From JAJPHJ01 sp035622315 (GTDB lineage: Bacteria > Vulcanimicrobiota > Vulcanimicrobiia > Eremiobacterales > Eremiobacteraceae): a stretch of DNA of 25,211 nucleotides. Made by a program: the position numbers and the translations under genes. Positions within the stretch are counted from its first letter, which is position 1; every line of letters begins with the position of its first letter. Positions 7,694 through 16,092 of the stretch are shown piece by piece. Below the pieces are notes generated by a model. It saw only the letters and a program-made list of their open reading frames with translations. It did no database searches and was not told the origin of the DNA. Where the stretch lies: positions 1 through 25,211 of the forward strand of contig DASPVP010000125.1 of NCBI GenBank assembly GCA_035622315.1, given 5' to 3'.

Positions 7694-9196
7694 CTAGGAC
7701 ATCCACGAGCGCAAGGACTTCTTCGCCGCTTTGCGCCAGGCTTTGCGCCAGGTCGAGCGCGCTTCTTCCGCTGCGATCGATTCCATGGCGGCGAGCGCTC
7801 CGGCCACGAACACGGTTTGGCGGTCCCCTTCGATCTCGTGCAACCGCTCCTCGGCGACGACCGCGTCGTGCAGATCGCCCAAGATCTTCTGCAATCGCTG
7901 CACCCGGCGCGCGAAACGAGCGACCGGTTTGCCGCCGATAGGGACGATCGCCTCTGCGGCATAGCGACAGCGCTTGGCCTTGATGCGCAAGCGGTGGAGC
8001 TGCTCGTCGTCAGCCTCTTCGCCGAGCTCTTCAACTGCTTTGCACAGCTTGCGCCAACGCTCTTCGACGAGCGAAGGTAACTCGGCGAGAGCCGGCGCCG
8101 ATGCGTGGCGTTCGAGCCTGGGGTCTGCCGCGGCGTCCACGAGCTCTTCCAGCAAGTCTTCGTAACGCTGCTCGCGGACGATCTTGGCAAGCCCACGCCG
8201 TGCCGCGGTGCACTGCTTGACGAACACTTCGAGGATGGCCCGAGCCGCGGGCGCGTCCTTCTCCGGGAGCCGTTCGGCGCGTTGGCGCAGTCGTGCCACG
8301 AGCACGTCCGCATCGCGCACGGCGCCGAACTCGTCCGAAAGCCAGACGATCTTGGCGCGCAAGGCACGCGCCCAGTCCTCGCGCAGCAGCGGCATGAAGG
8401 TCCGCAAGTCGGAGCGGAGCTTGCGCGTCGCGACGCGCGCTTGATGGACGGTTTCCGGATCCATCGCGACGCGCAGCGGCGCGTCGCAGCGTAAGAGCAT
8501 CTCGACGGACGCGGCGAGCGCGCTGCGGATGATGTCGGCAGCGGTGCTGTCGGCGTCGGGCGAGCCGAGATCGAGCTCGGAAGGGGCGAGCGCCGCAGGT
8601 CCGAGCGCGCGCACGTTCTTGGGCGTCGGGTCGACCGGCCCGGCCCCAGCCCGTTGCAGGCTCGCTCGCAAGCCGTCCAAGAGCGAGATCGGTGCGCCGT
8701 TGACGAGCTCGACCTCGAGCTCGCGAAACCGGTCCACGATGCGTCCGCCGTCGACCACTCGGACGTCGTCATCTGCTACCTCGGCAACCGGCTCGCCTGT
8801 GGCCCCGCGCAGGAGCAAACTCTTGCGGATCGTCCGCAGCCGGGCCACCGGTTTGACGTCGCGCCCACGCAGGAAGGCGCGCAGGAGCTCCAGCGCCGCC
8901 GCGGGCGGCTTGGCGCCGGGACCGGTGAAGCGATGTTCCGTCCGGATGAGCGCGCCGTTGGTATCGTCGGTGCCGAATTTCACCGTCCATCCCTCACCGC
9001 GGCGGAAGCGCAGGCTCGTGCCCCAGCGCGTCAGGCGAAGGTCGTCCGTATCGTAGTAGACGGTCGAGACCTTCTTCGTCTCGAGCGGTGATGCGGCGAG
9101 CCCATCGACGCCGTCCGCCAGTGCCGCGAGATCGAAGCGCCGTGTTGCTTGGAGCTTCAGCTCCTGCTCCAGATGGACGCCGTCACTCGTCTTCAT
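7694..9196 (-). CDS. CYTH-CHAD domain protein (triphosphatase/polyphosphate-associated)
   Basis: A 500 aa two-domain protein. Residues 1 to about 200 form a CYTH (triphosphate tunnel) domain with the signature ExExK at residues 10-14 (EQELK) and the strand STVYYDTDDLRLTRWGTSL. From about residue 215 to the end is an alpha-helical CHAD domain rich in conserved His and Arg, starting around ETVHQARVATRKLRSDLRTF. CYTH proteins hydrolyse inorganic triphosphate or make nucleoside triphosphate-type products; CHAD domains bind polyphosphate. The ATG at 9196 lies 14 bp inside the end of glgC, so the two genes are almost certainly co-translated. The precise substrate is inferred from the family only. 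Confidence 0.92.
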   Translation of the reverse strand: MKTSDGVHLEQELKLQATRRFDLAALADGVDGLAASPLETKKVSTVYYDTDDLRLTRWGTSLRFRRGEGWTVKFGTDDTNGALIRTEHRFTGPGAKPPAAALELLRAFLRGRDVKPVARLRTIRKSLLLRGATGEPVAEVADDDVRVVDGGRIVDRFRELEVELVNGAPISLLDGLRASLQRAGAGPVDPTPKNVRALGPAALAPSELDLGSPDADSTAADIIRSALAASVEMLLRCDAPLRVAMDPETVHQARVATRKLRSDLRTFMPLLREDWARALRAKIVWLSDEFGAVRDADVLVARLRQRAERLPEKDAPAARAILEVFVKQCTAARRGLAKIVREQRYEDLLEELVDAAADPRLERHASAPALAELPSLVEERWRKLCKAVEELGEEADDEQLHRLRIKAKRCRYAAEAIVPIGGKPVARFARRVQRLQKILGDLHDAVVAEERLHEIEGDRQTVFVAGALAAMESIAAEEARSTWRKAWRKAAKKSLRSWMS

Positions 9197-10463
9197 GCGC
9201 GGTCTGTCCTAGCATGTCGGCCGTGATGAGCGTGACGCCGCCTTCGGTGCGATGGAATCGGCTCGCGTCGTGCGCCTCGTCTTCGCCGATCACCGACCCC
9301 TCGGGGATGCGACAACCCTTGTCGATCACCGCGCGCCGGATGCGGCAGTTGCGGCCGATGTTCACGTTCGGCAACACGACGGAGTCTTCGACGTGGCAAA
9401 ACGAGTTGACGCGCACGTTCGAGAAGAGCAGCGAGCGCTGCACGTGCGCGCCGGAGATGATGCAACCGCCGGAGACGAGCGAGTTGACGGCGATGCCCCG
9501 GCGCTCCGTTTCATCGAAGACGAACTTCGCGCCCGGAAGCTGCTCCTGATAGGTCCAGATCGGCCAGCCTGCGTCGTAGAGGTTCAGCTGGGGCACGACC
9601 TGCGTCAGTTCGATGTTCGCCTCCCAGTACGCGTCGACCGTGCCGACGTCGCGCCAGTAGACGCTGCCGCCGCTACCGCCCACGCTCGACTGCGCGAATT
9701 CGTGCGCGATGGCGCGATGGTGCGAGACGATGTGCGGGATCAGGTCGCGTCCGAAGTCGTGCGTCGAATTTTGGTCCTCGGCGTCTCTGCGCAGTTGTTC
9801 GTAAAGGAAGCGGGCGTTGAAGACGTAGATCCCCATGCTGGAGAGCGAGCGCTCGGGCCGTCCAGGAATCGCGATCGGCTCAGGCTTCTTCTCGGCGAAC
9901 TCCACGATACGGCGATCGGGATCGGTCAACATCGTGCCTAAGGCCACGGCTTCCGATCGCGCGACCTCGAAGCTGCCCACGGTGACGTCCGCGTTGCTCT
10001 CGACGTGTTGGACGAGCATCTGGCCGTAATCCATCTTATATATATGGTCGCCGGCCAGCACCAGGATATGCTGCGGGTTGTGGGCCTCGATGATGTCGAG
10101 GTTTTGCAAGACGGCATTGGCCGTGCCCGTGTACCAGGAACCTTCTTCCAGGCGCTGCGAGGCCGGCATGAGCTCGACGAACTCGCCGAACTCGCCGCGC
10201 AAGAAGCCCCAGCCGCGCTGGATGTGGCGCATCAGGCTGTGCGCCTTGTATTGCGTGATGACGCCGATACGGCGCACGCCCGAGTTGATGGAGTTGGACA
10301 GCGGGAAATCGATGATGCGGAACTTGCCCCCGAAGGGGACCGCGGGTTTGGCGCGCCATTGCGTGAGGTGGCGCAGCCGCGTGCCGCGCCCGCCGGCTAG
10401 GACCAGCGCGAGCGTGTTCTTCGTGAGCAGACTGACGTAGCGTGACGTTTCTGTTGCGGACAT
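9183..10463 (-). CDS. glgC: Glucose-1-phosphate adenylyltransferase (ADP-glucose pyrophosphorylase)
   Basis: GlgC makes ADP-glucose from glucose 1-phosphate and ATP, the committed step of bacterial glycogen synthesis. The 426 aa protein has the nucleotide-binding signature LVLAGGRGTRL (about residues 20-30), KPAVPFGGKFRIIDFPLSN (39-57), the glucose-1-phosphate region and a C-terminal left-handed beta-helix with hexapeptide repeats. The start chosen is ATG at 10463, matching the usual N-terminal length; a GTG six codons upstream (10481) is possible. It is divergent from glgB-glgA across about 70 bp and overlaps the downstream CYTH-CHAD gene by 14 bp. Allosteric control by glycolytic intermediates is known for the family but cannot be read here. 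Confidence 0.96.
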   Translation of the reverse strand: MSATETSRYVSLLTKNTLALVLAGGRGTRLRHLTQWRAKPAVPFGGKFRIIDFPLSNSINSGVRRIGVITQYKAHSLMRHIQRGWGFLRGEFGEFVELMPASQRLEEGSWYTGTANAVLQNLDIIEAHNPQHILVLAGDHIYKMDYGQMLVQHVESNADVTVGSFEVARSEAVALGTMLTDPDRRIVEFAEKKPEPIAIPGRPERSLSSMGIYVFNARFLYEQLRRDAEDQNSTHDFGRDLIPHIVSHHRAIAHEFAQSSVGGSGGSVYWRDVGTVDAYWEANIELTQVVPQLNLYDAGWPIWTYQEQLPGAKFVFDETERRGIAVNSLVSGGCIISGAHVQRSLLFSNVRVNSFCHVEDSVVLPNVNIGRNCRIRRAVIDKGCRIPEGSVIGEDEAHDASRFHRTEGGVTLITADMLGQTAHEDE

Positions 10464-10533
10464 CTTCTGCTGTCTGGACACCCGTGACTAAAGGGGTCCC
10501 GAGTATTCTCTCAAACAGCGCTCTTCACCGCCT

Positions 10534-12408
10534 ATGATGAGCCGTGACGCGATGCAACGTTTCCACGCCGGCCGGCTCCTCGATGCGTACGAGTTCTTCG
10601 GCTCTCATATGGCCAGCAGCGCGGATGGTTCCGGGGTCCGTTTCGTCACCTGGGCCCCGGCGGCAGAGCGCGTGAGCGTCGTCGGCGACTTCAACGACTG
10701 GGATGGCAGGCGCCATCCCATGGAACGGCTTGACCGGCGCGGCATCTGGGGCCTCGTGGTGCCTGACCTCGGCGTGGGCGCGCAGTACAAGTTCGAGATC
10801 CGCAATCGCGAGAGCGGCAAGCTCGTCATCAAGACCGATCCTTACGCCCGGTCATTCCCCGCGCCCGGCAACCAAAACGCGCGCGTCACAGCGCCGAGTT
10901 CTCATACGTGGCGCGATGCTCCGTGGCTCGAGCGACGCCGTGCGTGGGCCTGGCGCGAGCAGCCGGTCAACATCTACGAGGTGCATCTGGGCTCGTGGCG
11001 CCGGCGAACAGACGGATCGTTTCTCTCGTTCGAGGAGCTCGCGAACGCGCTCGTCACCTACGCGTCCGAGCTGGGGTACACCCATCTCGAACTGATGCCC
11101 GTCTTCGAACATCCGCTGGACGAATCGCTCGGCTACCTCGTGACGGGGTATTTTGCACCCACCAGCCGCTTCGGTTCGCCGGACGACTTTCGCGCCTTTG
11201 TCGATCGCTGTCATGACGCGGGCGTCGGCGTCATCTTGGATTGGGTGCCGCTGCACTTCCCGAAGGACGACTTCGCGTTGGGAGAGTTCGATGGCGCCGC
11301 GCTCTACGAGCGCGACGATCCCCAGATGGCGGAGCACCCCGAATGGCGCACGCTCATCTTCAACTACGGACGTCCGGAAGTGCGCAACTTCTTGCTGTGC
11401 AACGCGCTGTACTGGTTGCGCGAGTTCCACATCGATGGTCTGCGCGTAGACGCCGTCTCCTCCATGCTCTATCTCGACGACGCGCGAGCGGGTAAATCGT
11501 GGAAGCCCAATCCGCTTGGCGGGCGCGAGAACCTGCCGGCTGTCAAGTTCTTGCGCGAGATGAACGCACACATCGCCGAACTCTTGCCGGACGTGCTGAC
11601 GATCGCCGAAGAATCGACGTCATGGCCGTCGGTGTCGCAGCCCGCGGCCCGCGGTGGCCTCGGCTTTTCGATGCGTTGGAACATGGGATGGGTGCACGAC
11701 ACGCTGCGCTATCTCGCGCTACCCTGGCACGACCGGCCGGCGCACCATACCGATCTCACCTTCGAGCGGCTCTACGCGCGTAAGGAGCAATCGGTGCTCG
11801 CGCTGTCACACGACGAAAGCGCGCCATCGCGAGGATCGCTGCTCGCGCAGATGTACGGCGACGAGTCGGAGCGCTTTGCGCAGATGCGCCTTCTGGCCAC
11901 ATTTCAGACGACCTATCCCGGCAAGAAACTGACCTTCATGGGGGATGAGTTCGCTCAGACGAGCACGTGGGATCCGATCGCGTCGTTGCCGTGGCGCGAG
12001 CTCGAGCGGGTCCAACACCGTCAGGTTGCAGCCGCGGCCAGGAACCTCGGGGCGCTCTATCGAGGTCTAGCACCCTTACACGCGCTCGATTTCGAAGAGG
12101 GCGCCTTCCGCTGGCTCGATCCGGATGACGCACGTCACTGTGTCCTCTCGTACGTGCGCACGGCGCGCGAAGCATTTGCGGTCGTGGTCTTGAACTTCTC
12201 GCCAAACACTTATAGGGGGTACGCGGTGGGAGTCCCCTGCGAGGGTATGTATCGCGTCGCCTTTGCGAGCGATGCGCGGGACTACGGCGGGAAGGGAACG
12301 ACGCAGCTGGCCGGCGAGCACGCCCGCTCGAATCCGGCGATGGGTTGTGAGTGGTCGATCGCCCTCGATCTTGGGCCCTTGGCGGGCGCCATCGTCGTGA
12401 AGACATGA
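10534..12408 (+). CDS. glgB: 1,4-alpha-glucan branching enzyme (GH13)
   Basis: GlgB creates alpha-1,6 branches in glycogen. The 624 aa protein has an N-terminal CBM48-like domain (about 30-125, with VSVVGDFNDWDGRRHPM), then a GH13 barrel beginning IYEVHLGSW (147-155). Catalytic residues by position are Asp306 in DGLRVDAV, Glu359 in TIAEES and Asp427 in LSHDE. A beta-sandwich domain closes the protein. The segment after SHDE reads SAPSRGSL where most GlgB proteins have VVHGK followed by SL, an unusual change near the active site. Glycogen context and length favour GlgB over trehalohydrolase. The ATG at 10534 has no strong ribosome binding site; ATG at 10537 is equally possible. It ends in an ATGA overlap with glgA. 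Confidence 0.93.
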   Translation: MMSRDAMQRFHAGRLLDAYEFFGSHMASSADGSGVRFVTWAPAAERVSVVGDFNDWDGRRHPMERLDRRGIWGLVVPDLGVGAQYKFEIRNRESGKLVIKTDPYARSFPAPGNQNARVTAPSSHTWRDAPWLERRRAWAWREQPVNIYEVHLGSWRRRTDGSFLSFEELANALVTYASELGYTHLELMPVFEHPLDESLGYLVTGYFAPTSRFGSPDDFRAFVDRCHDAGVGVILDWVPLHFPKDDFALGEFDGAALYERDDPQMAEHPEWRTLIFNYGRPEVRNFLLCNALYWLREFHIDGLRVDAVSSMLYLDDARAGKSWKPNPLGGRENLPAVKFLREMNAHIAELLPDVLTIAEESTSWPSVSQPAARGGLGFSMRWNMGWVHDTLRYLALPWHDRPAHHTDLTFERLYARKEQSVLALSHDESAPSRGSLLAQMYGDESERFAQMRLLATFQTTYPGKKLTFMGDEFAQTSTWDPIASLPWRELERVQHRQVAAAARNLGALYRGLAPLHALDFEEGAFRWLDPDDARHCVLSYVRTAREAFAVVVLNFSPNTYRGYAVGVPCEGMYRVAFASDARDYGGKGTTQLAGEHARSNPAMGCEWSIALDLGPLAGAIVVKT

Positions 12409-13853
12409 CGTCGCCGGCACGCCGGGTGCTGTTCGTGGCATCCGAGATATTTCCGATGGCCAAGACGGGCGGTTTGGGCGACGTCGCCGCGTCGCTGCCC
12501 GCGGCGCTTGCGCACGCGGGTGTCGACATCCGTCTGATGATGCCGGCGTATCCGAGCGCACTCGAGCGGGTGCGCGGTCTCGCAGTCGATCGGCACTTCG
12601 GCGACATCGCGGGGTTCGGCGCGGTCGACCTGCTTGTCGGGCGCACGCCGTCCGATCTGCGCATTTGGCTCGTCTTCTGCCGCCGGCTTTACGAGCGCGC
12701 GGGCGATCCCTATCACGACGAGTATGGTGCAGAATGGCCTGACAACCTCGAGCGCTTCGGTCTCTTGTGCCAGGCGGCAAGCCGCTTGGCGAGCGAGCCC
12801 GGCGATTGGGCGCCGGATATCGTGCACGCCAACGATTGGCACGCCGCGTTGATCCCAAGCCTGTTGAACGCGACGCGCGCGACTCGCATTAAGACGCTGC
12901 TGACGATACACAACGCGCTCTATCAGGGTGAGGCGACAAGCGCGCAACTGCGCTCGTTCGGCGTGCCTGCAGAACGGCTCGAGCGCATCGGCAGCGGCAA
13001 ACTGTCGTTCCTTTCGCTCGGCGTGCAGCAAGCCGACCTGCTGAACGCGGTGAGCCCGACCTACGCGCGAGAGCTGCAAACAGCCGAGTTCGGCTTCGGG
13101 CTTGAGGATTTGTTCGCCGCGCGCGCGCGCGATCTCAGCGGCATCCTCAACGGCGTCGATTATGCGATCTGGGACCCGCGCAACGACGCGCACATCGCGC
13201 ACAAGTACAGCGATCTCAACCTTGCGGGCAAGTCGTCGTGCAAAGCGGCACTGCTCGAGGAGATGCGCCTCGACAGCGCGCTTTCCGCACCGCTCATCGG
13301 CATCGTGAGCAGGCTGACCTGGCAAAAGGGTTTGGACCTGGTCGTCAAGAGCGCGGAGTATCTGTTGACCGCCGGCGCGCGGCTCGCGGTGCTCGGCGTC
13401 GGGGAGAAGTCACTCGAGCAGGGTTTCCGCGAGTTGGCGGACCGTCACCCCGACCGCGTCGCGGTCCGTTTCGCCCACGACGAAGGGCTCGCACACCGGA
13501 TCGTCGCCGGCGCCGACATCTTCGCCATGCCCTCGCGCTTCGAACCGTGCGGGCTCAACCAGATGTACAGCTTGCGCTACGGCACCGTTCCGGTGGTCGC
13601 GAGTGTCGGTGGTTTGGCCGATTCGGTCGTGGACGCGGGCGAGCGCGGCATCGCTGAAGGGGTGACGACCGGCTTTTCCTTTACGGAGTCGACGCCGCAA
13701 GGCTTCCTAGCCGCGGCGCGAAAAGCGATCGCTCTCTATCCGAGCCGCCACCTCTGGCAGGCGCTGCAGCGCAACGGCATGCGCCAGGATTTCGGGTGGG
13801 CGCGCTCGGCTGCGGACTATCTCGCGCTCTACGAGCGCTCGGTCTCCACGTAG
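12405..13853 (+). CDS. glgA: Glycogen synthase (ADP-glucose type, GT5)
   Basis: GlgA elongates alpha-1,4-glucan from ADP-glucose. The 482 aa protein starts MTSPARRVLFVASEIFPMAK and carries the GT5 signature KTGGLGDV at residues 20-27; the C-terminal GT-B domain has IVSRLTWQKGLDL, SRFEPCGLNQMYSLRYGT and GGLADSV. The ATG overlaps the glgB stop in ATGA, which decides the start; an upstream GTG at 12351 lies inside glgB. The last 25 bp overlap the 3' end of thiC on the other strand. With glgC and glgB it completes the classical ADP-glucose pathway; no glycogen phosphorylase or debranching gene is in the window. Confidence 0.96.
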   Translation: MTSPARRVLFVASEIFPMAKTGGLGDVAASLPAALAHAGVDIRLMMPAYPSALERVRGLAVDRHFGDIAGFGAVDLLVGRTPSDLRIWLVFCRRLYERAGDPYHDEYGAEWPDNLERFGLLCQAASRLASEPGDWAPDIVHANDWHAALIPSLLNATRATRIKTLLTIHNALYQGEATSAQLRSFGVPAERLERIGSGKLSFLSLGVQQADLLNAVSPTYARELQTAEFGFGLEDLFAARARDLSGILNGVDYAIWDPRNDAHIAHKYSDLNLAGKSSCKAALLEEMRLDSALSAPLIGIVSRLTWQKGLDLVVKSAEYLLTAGARLAVLGVGEKSLEQGFRELADRHPDRVAVRFAHDEGLAHRIVAGADIFAMPSRFEPCGLNQMYSLRYGTVPVVASVGGLADSVVDAGERGIAEGVTTGFSFTESTPQGFLAAARKAIALYPSRHLWQALQRNGMRQDFGWARSAADYLALYERSVST

Positions 13854-15574
13854 ATCTCTCCCCCGCCGCCCGCGAACTCGGCCGCCTTCTCCTTCATGCC
13901 GAGCGTGAGCGCGTCTGCGTCGGCCACCTGATGCGCTTTTGCATAGTCGCGCACGTCTTGGGTGATGCGCATGGAGCAGAACTGCGGTCCGCACATCGAA
14001 CAGAAGTGGGCGACTTTGGCACCGTGCGCCGGCAGGGTCTCGTCGTGATAGGAGCGGGCCGTCTCAGGGTCGAGCGAGAGCGCGAATTGGTCCTCCCAAC
14101 GGAATTCGAAGCGCGCTTTCGAGAGAGCATCGTCCAGCTCGCGCGCGCCCACATGCCCTTTCGCCAGATCCGCCGCGTGAGCGGCGATCTTGTACGCGAT
14201 GACGCCGTCCTTCACGTCCTTCTTATTGGGCAGGCCGAGATGTTCCTTAGGGGTGACGTAGCACAGCATCGCCGTGCCGAACCAGCCGATCATCGCCGCA
14301 CCGATCGCGCTTGTGATGTGGTCGTAACCCGGTGCGATGTCGGTGACGAGCGGGCCGAGCGTGTAGAAAGGCGCTTCGTGGCACACCGCGAGTTGGCGGT
14401 CGACGTTCTCCTTGATGAGCTGCATGGGGACGTGCCCCGGTCCTTCGATCATCACTTGGACGTCGTGCGCCCACGCGATCTTCGTCAGCTCGCCTAAGGT
14501 ATCGAGCTCTGCGAACTGCGCGGCGTCGTTGGCGTCTGCCGTGCACCCCGGGCGCAGCCCGTCGCCGAGCGAGAACGACACGTCGTAGGCCTTCAGGATC
14601 TCGCAGATCTCTTCGAAATGCGTGTAGAGGAAGTTCTCTTCGTGATGCAAGAGGCACCACTGCGCAAGGATCGACCCGCCGCGCGAGACGATGCCCGTCA
14701 CGCGATCGGCTGTCAGGGGCACGTAGCGCAGCAGCACCCCCGCGTGGATCGTGAAATAGTCCACGCCCTGCTCGGCCTGCTCGATGAGCGTGTCGCGATA
14801 GGCTTCCCATGACAGGTCCGCGACCTTGCCTTTTACTTTCTCCAGCGCTTGATAGATGGGCACCGTGCCGATCGGCACGGGCGAATTACGCAATATCCAC
14901 TCACGGGTCTCGTGGATGTTTTTGCCGGTCGAGAGGTCCATGACCGTATCCGCGCCCCAGCGCGTCGCCCAGGTCATCTTCTCCACCTCGTCTTCGATCG
15001 ACGAGCTGATCGCAGAGTTGCCGATGTTCGCGTTGATCTTGACGAGGAAGTTACGGCCGATGATCATTGGTTCAGATTCTGGGTGATTGATGTTGGCCGG
15101 GATGATCGCACGACCGACCGCTACCTCATCCCGAACGAAGCGCGGGTCGGCCCCCTCGCGAACGGCCACAAACTCCATCTCGCGCGTGATCTCGCCGCGC
15201 CGGGCATAGTGCATCTGCGTGACATTGCGTCCGGCCGCTGCCCGCAGGGGACGAGGTGAATGGGCAAACCGCAGGCTTTCAAGCGCGATGTCGGCTTCTC
15301 GCTGTTGCCGATACGCAGACGTCGGCCGGTCCAGTTCCACCGCGTCGCCGCGCGCTGTGATCCAAGGCGCTCGGATGGGCTCGATGCCCTCTCGGACGTC
15401 GACCGCTAAGCCGGGGTCGGCATGCAGCCCGCTCGTGTCGTAGACACGGACCGAGGCACCGTCTGTCAGATGGATCTGACGCATCGGGACCCGAATACCG
15501 CCCGGGCCGTCCACATAAACTTTGTGCGAGCTTTGCAGGCTGGGCTGGGGTTTCGGGGGAGACGTGACGCTCAT
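13829..15574 (-). CDS. thiC: Phosphomethylpyrimidine synthase ThiC
   Basis: ThiC is the radical SAM enzyme that turns 5-aminoimidazole ribotide into hydroxymethylpyrimidine phosphate for thiamine synthesis. The 581 aa protein has the N-terminal ThiC-associated domain (about 20-110), the central barrel with PANINHPESEPMIIGRNFLVK and MIEGPGHVPMQLIKENVD, and the C-terminal iron-sulfur motif C525-x2-C528-x4-C533 (CSMCGPQFC). The start is ATG at 15574 with an AAGGGA ribosome binding site 7 nt upstream, within the 3' end of a TPP riboswitch. The 3' end overlaps glgA by 25 bp in convergent orientation. No other thiamine gene is adjacent. Confidence 0.97.
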   Translation of the reverse strand: MSVTSPPKPQPSLQSSHKVYVDGPGGIRVPMRQIHLTDGASVRVYDTSGLHADPGLAVDVREGIEPIRAPWITARGDAVELDRPTSAYRQQREADIALESLRFAHSPRPLRAAAGRNVTQMHYARRGEITREMEFVAVREGADPRFVRDEVAVGRAIIPANINHPESEPMIIGRNFLVKINANIGNSAISSSIEDEVEKMTWATRWGADTVMDLSTGKNIHETREWILRNSPVPIGTVPIYQALEKVKGKVADLSWEAYRDTLIEQAEQGVDYFTIHAGVLLRYVPLTADRVTGIVSRGGSILAQWCLLHHEENFLYTHFEEICEILKAYDVSFSLGDGLRPGCTADANDAAQFAELDTLGELTKIAWAHDVQVMIEGPGHVPMQLIKENVDRQLAVCHEAPFYTLGPLVTDIAPGYDHITSAIGAAMIGWFGTAMLCYVTPKEHLGLPNKKDVKDGVIAYKIAAHAADLAKGHVGARELDDALSKARFEFRWEDQFALSLDPETARSYHDETLPAHGAKVAHFCSMCGPQFCSMRITQDVRDYAKAHQVADADALTLGMKEKAAEFAGGGGEIYVETERS

Positions 15575-15577
15575 GCT

Positions 15578-15664
15578 TGCTTCCCTTCGCTGGCATCACC
15601 CAGATCAGGTTCCGACGGTCGGCGGATGGTTCGCCCTCTCAGTCCAAACGGACTCCCGTGGCAG
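15578..15664 (-). promoter_or_regulatory. TPP riboswitch (thi-box) upstream of thiC
   Basis: On the minus strand the RNA shows the two conserved halves of the TPP aptamer: GGAGTCC/GGACTGAGAGGG forming P3 with the CUGAGA pyrimidine-binding strand, and ACCTGATCTGG followed by GATGCCAGCGAAGGGA forming P4/P5 with the pyrophosphate-binding loop. The AAGGGA at the 3' end (15582-15587) also serves as the thiC ribosome binding site, so ligand binding probably hides it and blocks translation. P1 looks weak by eye. A short extra helix CCGA/TCGG lies between the P2 strand and P4. Confidence 0.95.
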
Positions 15665-15705
15665 ACGACGTGCTTCGCGCCGCCGATGCGCACGCCCCCT
15701 GTAGC

Positions 15706-15725
15706 GGCGGAGCTTGAGGTCCGCC
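15706..15725. repeat. Palindromic repeat, copy 3 (TGTAGCGGC type)
   Basis: Inverted repeat GGCGGA / TCCGCC with an 8 nt loop. The block from 15700 reads TGTAGCGGCGGAGCTTGAGG and matches the minus-strand reading of the element at 6362-6384 except at compensating C/G positions in the stem. It lies between the riboswitch and the divergent membrane protein gene. Confidence 0.5.
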
Positions 15726-15757
15726 TCGCGAATCCTTAGCGTAAAGGAGTACAACGC

Positions 15758-16051
15758 ATGCTCAAAGCTGGTGTCGCCCTGCTTGCTTTCTTTGACGCTC
15801 GCCCCGAGGCGTGGGGAGCTATGGCCGGCGGGTTCGTCGCGCTGTGGGGGATCCTCGTTGTCGCCATCTTGCTGTTCTCGATCTACTGCTGGTGGCGGGT
15901 CGCGGAGAAGTGCGGATATCCGGGGCCGTACTCCCTCCTGCTCCTCATCCCAATCGTGAACCTCGTGGTGCAACTGATCTGGGTCTTCTCTGAGTGGCCG
16001 ATCGAGACAGAAGTCAAACGCCTGCGCGGCGCGAGCTTGCAACAGCGCTAG
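15758..16051 (+). CDS. Small two-helix membrane protein, hypothetical
   Basis: A 97 aa protein with two hydrophobic segments, about residues 22-45 (GGFVALWGILVVAILLFSIY) and 55-78 (GPYSLLLLIPIVNLVVQLIW). The connecting WWRVAEKCGYPGPYSLLLLIP pattern recalls small membrane proteins of the DUF5684 kind, where a gypg-type turn precedes a LIPxxN helix; this likeness is by eye only. The ATG at 15758 has a strong AAAGGAG site 8 nt upstream, which supports real expression. It is divergent from thiC and followed by a palindromic repeat. The function is unknown. Confidence 0.78.
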   Translation: MLKAGVALLAFFDARPEAWGAMAGGFVALWGILVVAILLFSIYCWWRVAEKCGYPGPYSLLLLIPIVNLVVQLIWVFSEWPIETEVKRLRGASLQQR

Positions 16052-16063
16052 AACCGACGTAAT

Positions 16064-16084
16064 GGGGCGATTTTCAATCGCCCC
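16064..16084. repeat. Palindromic repeat, copy 4 (GGGGCGATT type)
   Basis: Same 9 bp arms as at 6327-6347 (GGGGCGATT and AATCGCCCC) with loop TTC instead of CAA. It lies between the convergent ends of the small membrane protein and the cytochrome b gene. A T-rich stretch (TTACATTATTATTTTG) follows on the plus strand, so this copy could also end transcription from the left. Confidence 0.75.
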
Positions 16085-16092
16085 TTACATTA

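Noticed and set aside
7684..8772. 362 aa minus-strand frame inside the CYTH-CHAD gene
   Set aside because: Shifted frame of the same strand with low-complexity Ser/Arg composition; the CYTH-CHAD frame has the domain motifs.
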